Source: Amycolatopsis jejuensis (GTDB lineage Bacteria; Actinomycetota; Actinomycetes; Mycobacteriales; Pseudonocardiaceae). From it: a DNA stretch of 64,000 nucleotides. Made by a program: the position numbers and the translations under genes. Where the stretch lies: assembly GCF_000717335.1 (NCBI RefSeq), contig NZ_JNYZ01000015.1, forward strand, positions 127,412-191,411, written 5' to 3'. The notes under the pieces are model-generated. The model did no database searches. It saw only the letters and a list, made by a program, of their open reading frames with translations, and had not been told where the DNA came from. Below are positions 61,255 through 64,000 of this stretch, in pieces (the first letter of the stretch is position 1; each line of letters starts with the position of its first letter).

Positions 61255-62703
61255 ATGAACTCTGGCTCGTCCCTGTCCCCCGCCACCCGGACCGCGACGG
61301 CGTCGTTGTCCGTGCTGGCGGCCGCGCTCTTCGTCTATTCGATGCTGGAAAGCCAGCTCAGCCCGGCGCTGCCGCAGATCCAGACCGCAGTCGGCGCCTC
61401 CACGACCGGAATCGCCTGGGTCTTCACGGGATTGCTGCTGTCCGCCGCCGTCTCCACCCCGCTCGTCGGCCGCCTCGCCGACGTCCACGACAAACGCTCA
61501 GTCCTGCTCGGCGTCCTGACCATCGTCGCGGTCGGCATTCTGGTCTCGGCACTGGCACCCAACGTCTATGTGCTCGCCGCCGGCCAGATCCTGCAAGGCG
61601 TCGGCCTCAGCCTCATGTCGCTTGCGGTGGGCATCATCCGGGATTCCCTGGCTCCGGGGAGGATCGCGTCGTCCACCGGCTTCATGGTCGGGATGGCCTC
61701 GGCGGGCCAGGCCGTCGCGCTGGTGCTCGTGGGGCCGATCCTGCTGGTCCTCGACTACACCTGGCTGTACTGGATCCCGCTGGTGGTGATCGGCATCGCG
61801 ATCGTCGCCGCCTGGATCTTCGTCCCGTCGTGCCCGCCGGTGAAGCAGGAGCGCGTGGACTGGCCCGGCGCCGCGCTCCTCGGCACCGGCCTCGCGCTCG
61901 TGCTGCTGGGCCTGTCCGTTTCCCCGGCCGTCGGCTGGGGCTCACCGGTGGTCCTCGGCCTGCTCGTGGTGGGCTTGCTGGTCATCGCCGGTTTCACCAT
62001 GCTCGAACTGCGTCGCCGCGACCCGCTGGTGGACGTGGCCTTGCTCAAGAACCGCGCGGTGCTGGTGACCAGCGCCAACGCCTTCGTCGTGGGCCTCGCG
62101 GCGATCGTGATGCTCGTGCTGGTGCCGATCGCGGTCCAGCTGCCCGCGGCGGCCACCGGATACGGGCTCGGCGGGTCGGTTCTCGAATCCGGGCTTTTCC
62201 TGCTGCCGCTGGGACTTGTCGGCGCGGTGACCGCACCGGTCGCCGCGCGCGTCGAGCGGCTCCTCGGTGCACGTGCGGTGCTGCTGATCGGCAGCGCAGC
62301 CATTGCCGCCGGGTCGCTGCTGCTGATCGCCGCGCCCGGACGGCCGTGGATCATCCCGGTGGCCACCGGGCTCGGCGGGCTGTGCTTCGCCTTCGGGCTG
62401 ACCCAGGTGATGAACAACGTCGTCTGGACGGTTCCCGCGGATCGCACGTCCAGCCTCAGTGCGCTGATGCTGGTGGCGAGAAGCGTCGGCGGCACCCTGG
62501 GCGCCCAGCTCGGCGCGGTCTTCCTCGCCCTGTCGGCCGACCCGGTCACGCAGCTCCCCACCTGGTCCGGATTCCGCAACGCCTTCCTGCTGGCCGGCGC
62601 GGCAAGTGTGGCCGCCCTGCTGATCACCTTCGCCCTTCCCGCCCGGTTGGGCTCGCCGGAATCCGTCCGCGGCAAGGAAATCACCGCGCCGCTCGCCGAG
62701 TGA
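61255..62703 (+). CDS. MFS transporter (DHA2-like)
   Basis: 482 aa with about 14 hydrophobic segments. 'GRLADVHDKRSVLLG' is the MFS motif A after helix 2; 'LQGVGLSLMSLAVGIIRD' fits motif C-like helix 4-5. Most similar in shape to DHA2 drug exporters; as last gene of the operon it may import the substrate or export a toxic intermediate. Start at ATG 61255 behind GGAGCTCGAC. Confidence 0.88.
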   Translation: MNSGSSLSPATRTATASLSVLAAALFVYSMLESQLSPALPQIQTAVGASTTGIAWVFTGLLLSAAVSTPLVGRLADVHDKRSVLLGVLTIVAVGILVSALAPNVYVLAAGQILQGVGLSLMSLAVGIIRDSLAPGRIASSTGFMVGMASAGQAVALVLVGPILLVLDYTWLYWIPLVVIGIAIVAAWIFVPSCPPVKQERVDWPGAALLGTGLALVLLGLSVSPAVGWGSPVVLGLLVVGLLVIAGFTMLELRRRDPLVDVALLKNRAVLVTSANAFVVGLAAIVMLVLVPIAVQLPAAATGYGLGGSVLESGLFLLPLGLVGAVTAPVAARVERLLGARAVLLIGSAAIAAGSLLLIAAPGRPWIIPVATGLGGLCFAFGLTQVMNNVVWTVPADRTSSLSALMLVARSVGGTLGAQLGAVFLALSADPVTQLPTWSGFRNAFLLAGAASVAALLITFALPARLGSPESVRGKEITAPLAE

Positions 62704-62711
62704 CACCGGAC

Positions 62712-63350
62712 TCAGCCGACTTCGACCGGAACGCCCGCCTCGGGCTGCCGATAAGGCGCGCCGAGGCCGGGTCCGTTCTCCCCGAGGAAACCGGCGACCA
62801 TCGCGGTGCCGACCACGTTGAGCGCGCCGTCGTGGATGGCGAAAGCCTGGCGGGGAGCCACTTCCCGCACGCAGTCGATCAGCTGGCCGGTGGTGGACCA
62901 GGGACCGTGCACCGGCAGCAGCAGGGTATCGACCGCGACGTCCGGGACGGTGAGCGCGTCGCCGGGATGGAAAAGCTTGTCGCCGATCAGGAAGCCGATG
63001 TTCCCGACCTTCGGGAGATCGGGGTGGATGACCTCGTGCCAGGTGCCGTACACCTGCACCGGGAACCCGGCCGCGGTGAACGCCGCGCCTTCCCCGACCA
63101 CCGTCACGCGCGCACCCAGGTCGTCCAGCTTCCGGGCGACGGAGGTATTGGTCCAGATCCGTAACTCCGGATTCCGTTGCAGGGCTTGGCGAAGCATTTC
63201 CTCGGCGAAGTGGTCGAAGTGCTCGTGGGTGACCAGGACCGCCTCGGCTCCCTCCAACACATGGGGATCGCTGAGGCCACCGGGATCGACCACCAGACGG
63301 CGGCCTTCACTCTCGACACGGATGCAGGCGTGCCCGAACTTGGTGAGGCG
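62712..63350 (-). pseudogene. Metallo-beta-lactamase-fold protein without a start codon
   Basis: 'TKFGHACIRVESEGRRLVVD' and the zinc motif 'VLVTHEHFDHFAEEM' (HxHxDH) continue in one frame to the stop: later ligands in 'LFHPGDAL' and 'LPVHGPWS' are present. But upstream of 'RLTKFGHAC' the frame holds no ATG, GTG or TTG before two stops; the only in-frame start is GTG 63293, which would lose the first strand. It looks truncated at its 5' end by recombination. Convergent with the MFS gene. Confidence 0.6.
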
Positions 63351-63358
63351 TCTGCTCG

Positions 63359-63526
63359 GACGCCTTCATCACGACGGTGTTGCCGAGCGCGAGTGCGGCC
63401 GGGACCGAAGCGCACGCCGAACGAGCGGACGCGCGAGGCTGGCCGGTCCTTTCCCTTGCCACCGGGCACGAAGCCATGGTCACCGCACCGAACGAGCTCG
63501 CCGCCCTCCTGCTGACCCTGACCTGA
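63359..63526 (+). pseudogene. C-terminal fragment of an alpha/beta hydrolase
   Basis: About 55 residues: 'HAERADARGWPVLSLATGHE' and 'AMVTAPNELAALLLTLT', typical of the last helix and His loop of an alpha/beta hydrolase (GH-x-x-M-x-x-A-P). The rest is missing where it meets the truncated MBL gene. Confidence 0.55.
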
Positions 63527-63539
63527 TTCCGAGGCCGAG

Positions 63540-63776
63540 ATGGAATTCCTGGTCCTCTGGGCGCAACTACGCGCCGATGAACGGGAACGCGCGACCCAGC
63601 TCCGCGCGGCCGGTGTCCTCAAACGCCTGTGGCGCGTGCCCGGACGCAACGCCACCATCGGCCTGTACGAAGCCGAGGACGCCACTGCCCTGCACGAGGC
63701 CCTGACCTCGCTGCCCATGTGGAAATGGATGGACGTCACCGTCGAGGCGCTCGCCCGTCATCCGCAGGAACGGTAA
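63540..63776 (+). CDS. Muconolactone delta-isomerase-like protein, short
   Basis: 78 aa: 'RAAGVLKRLWRVPGRNATIG' and 'SLPMWKWMDVTVEALARHP' match the conserved C-terminal two thirds of muconolactone isomerases (usually 90-96 aa); about 12-15 residues after 'MEFLV' seem deleted. It could be a related small family or a shortened copy. It is 13 bp after the hydrolase fragment, presumably once in its operon. Confidence 0.7.
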   Translation: MEFLVLWAQLRADERERATQLRAAGVLKRLWRVPGRNATIGLYEAEDATALHEALTSLPMWKWMDVTVEALARHPQER

Positions 63777-63785
63777 GCAGGCAGC

Positions 63786-64000
63786 TCACTTCGCCTCGGC
63801 AGCTGGACCGGTGACCGGCGGCGCCGCGGGGTAGTCGAGGCCGGTGGACAGCAGGTCGAACGCCTGCTTGGTCAGCTCGGATTCCGGCGCCTGCCAACCG
63901 CCCGCGCGCCACGCGACGACTGCCGTCTGCACCGCACACAGCGCCACCGACGCGACCAGATGGGGCCGGGGGTCCACACCCGGGTCGACGCCCATCCGGG
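63786..64000 (-). CDS. TetR-family regulator, C-terminal end at the window edge
   Basis: About 71 residues continuing off the right edge: 'LVASVALCAVQTAVVAWRAG' and 'ELTKQAFDLLSTGLDYPAA' read as the final helices of a TetR ligand-binding domain. DNA-binding domain outside the window. Confidence 0.55.
   Translation of the reverse strand, partial: RMGVDPGVDPRPHLVASVALCAVQTAVVAWRAGGWQAPESELTKQAFDLLSTGLDYPAAPPVTGPAAEAK

Noticed and set aside
60051..63164. 1037-residue plus-strand frame
   Set aside because: Frame-shifted shadow of the amidohydrolase and MFS genes, Arg/Pro/Ser-rich with no recognisable domain.
1..64000. CRISPR array, tRNA or rRNA genes, phage structural genes, biosynthetic megasynthases
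   Set aside because: I looked for regular repeats, cloverleaf patterns and conserved RNA segments and saw none; no phage or NRPS/PKS motifs.

Overview
The window is high-GC DNA with GTG/TTG starts and short 5' leaders, read as a soil actinomycete. The mix of gene families fits Pseudonocardiales (Amycolatopsis/Pseudonocardia-like); that placement is an inference from family content, not a database result. I see no tRNA, rRNA or CRISPR. About half of the window is a catabolic accessory region and the rest is a patchwork of small operons and gene wreckage.

Layout. 0.3-2.9 kb: a small two-component flavin monooxygenase operon (oxygenase, NTF2-like protein, cupin, flavin reductase), followed by a broken DUF4037 gene. 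3.5-5.2 kb: two membrane-protein genes divergent from a leaderless MarR gene across a large dyad operator. 5.2-17.3 kb: mostly decay. It holds TetR, prolyl oligopeptidase, S9C and M3 peptidase, SurE and HEAT-repeat pseudogenes and IS481/IS5 remnants. The intact genes here are a secreted trypsin-like protease, a YheO/DauR-like regulator and a Doc-type toxin-antitoxin pair. 17.4-25.5 kb: an alcohol/aldehyde/acyl-CoA module (ALDH, AcoR-like regulator, zinc ADH, two-component system, acyl-CoA synthetase), with a shared CACACCCG..CGGGTGTG palindrome in front of three of its genes.

25.6-63.8 kb: a large catabolic region. The first operon has a linalool dehydratase/isomerase-like protein, an NTF2 protein and an FAD ring hydroxylase. 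A GntR/FCD regulator follows. The second operon has a CocE-like hydrolase, a two-domain extradiol dioxygenase-like protein, a three-subunit molybdenum hydroxylase and a CoxG-like protein. The third operon has an Ldh2-type dehydrogenase, a flavin reductase, RibBA, a DAD-like cupin, a RidA-family protein and an FAH-family hydrolase. From 43 to 53 kb there is a related but partly decayed set (DUF1330, class V PLP enzyme, SDRs, second CocE-like hydrolase, flavin amine oxidase, cupin). The last operon (54.0-62.7 kb) has an acyl-CoA-dehydrogenase-like oxygenase, a beta-hydroxyacid dehydrogenase, HyuA/HyuB, an amidohydrolase and an MFS transporter.

The strongest signal is an AT-rich palindrome, TTTGATCAAA, seen six times exactly and eight more times with one mismatch. 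All copies lie between 25.67 and 53.95 kb, and nearly all lie in gaps upstream of the catabolic genes. This ties otherwise unrelated-looking operons into one regulon, most likely controlled by the GntR/FCD regulator at 30.1-30.8 kb, whose own promoter carries a copy. The genes could jointly hydrolyse, hydroxylate, ring-open and degrade an aromatic or N-heteroaromatic compound, possibly with a terpenoid-like tertiary alcohol. The substrate cannot be read from the sequence.
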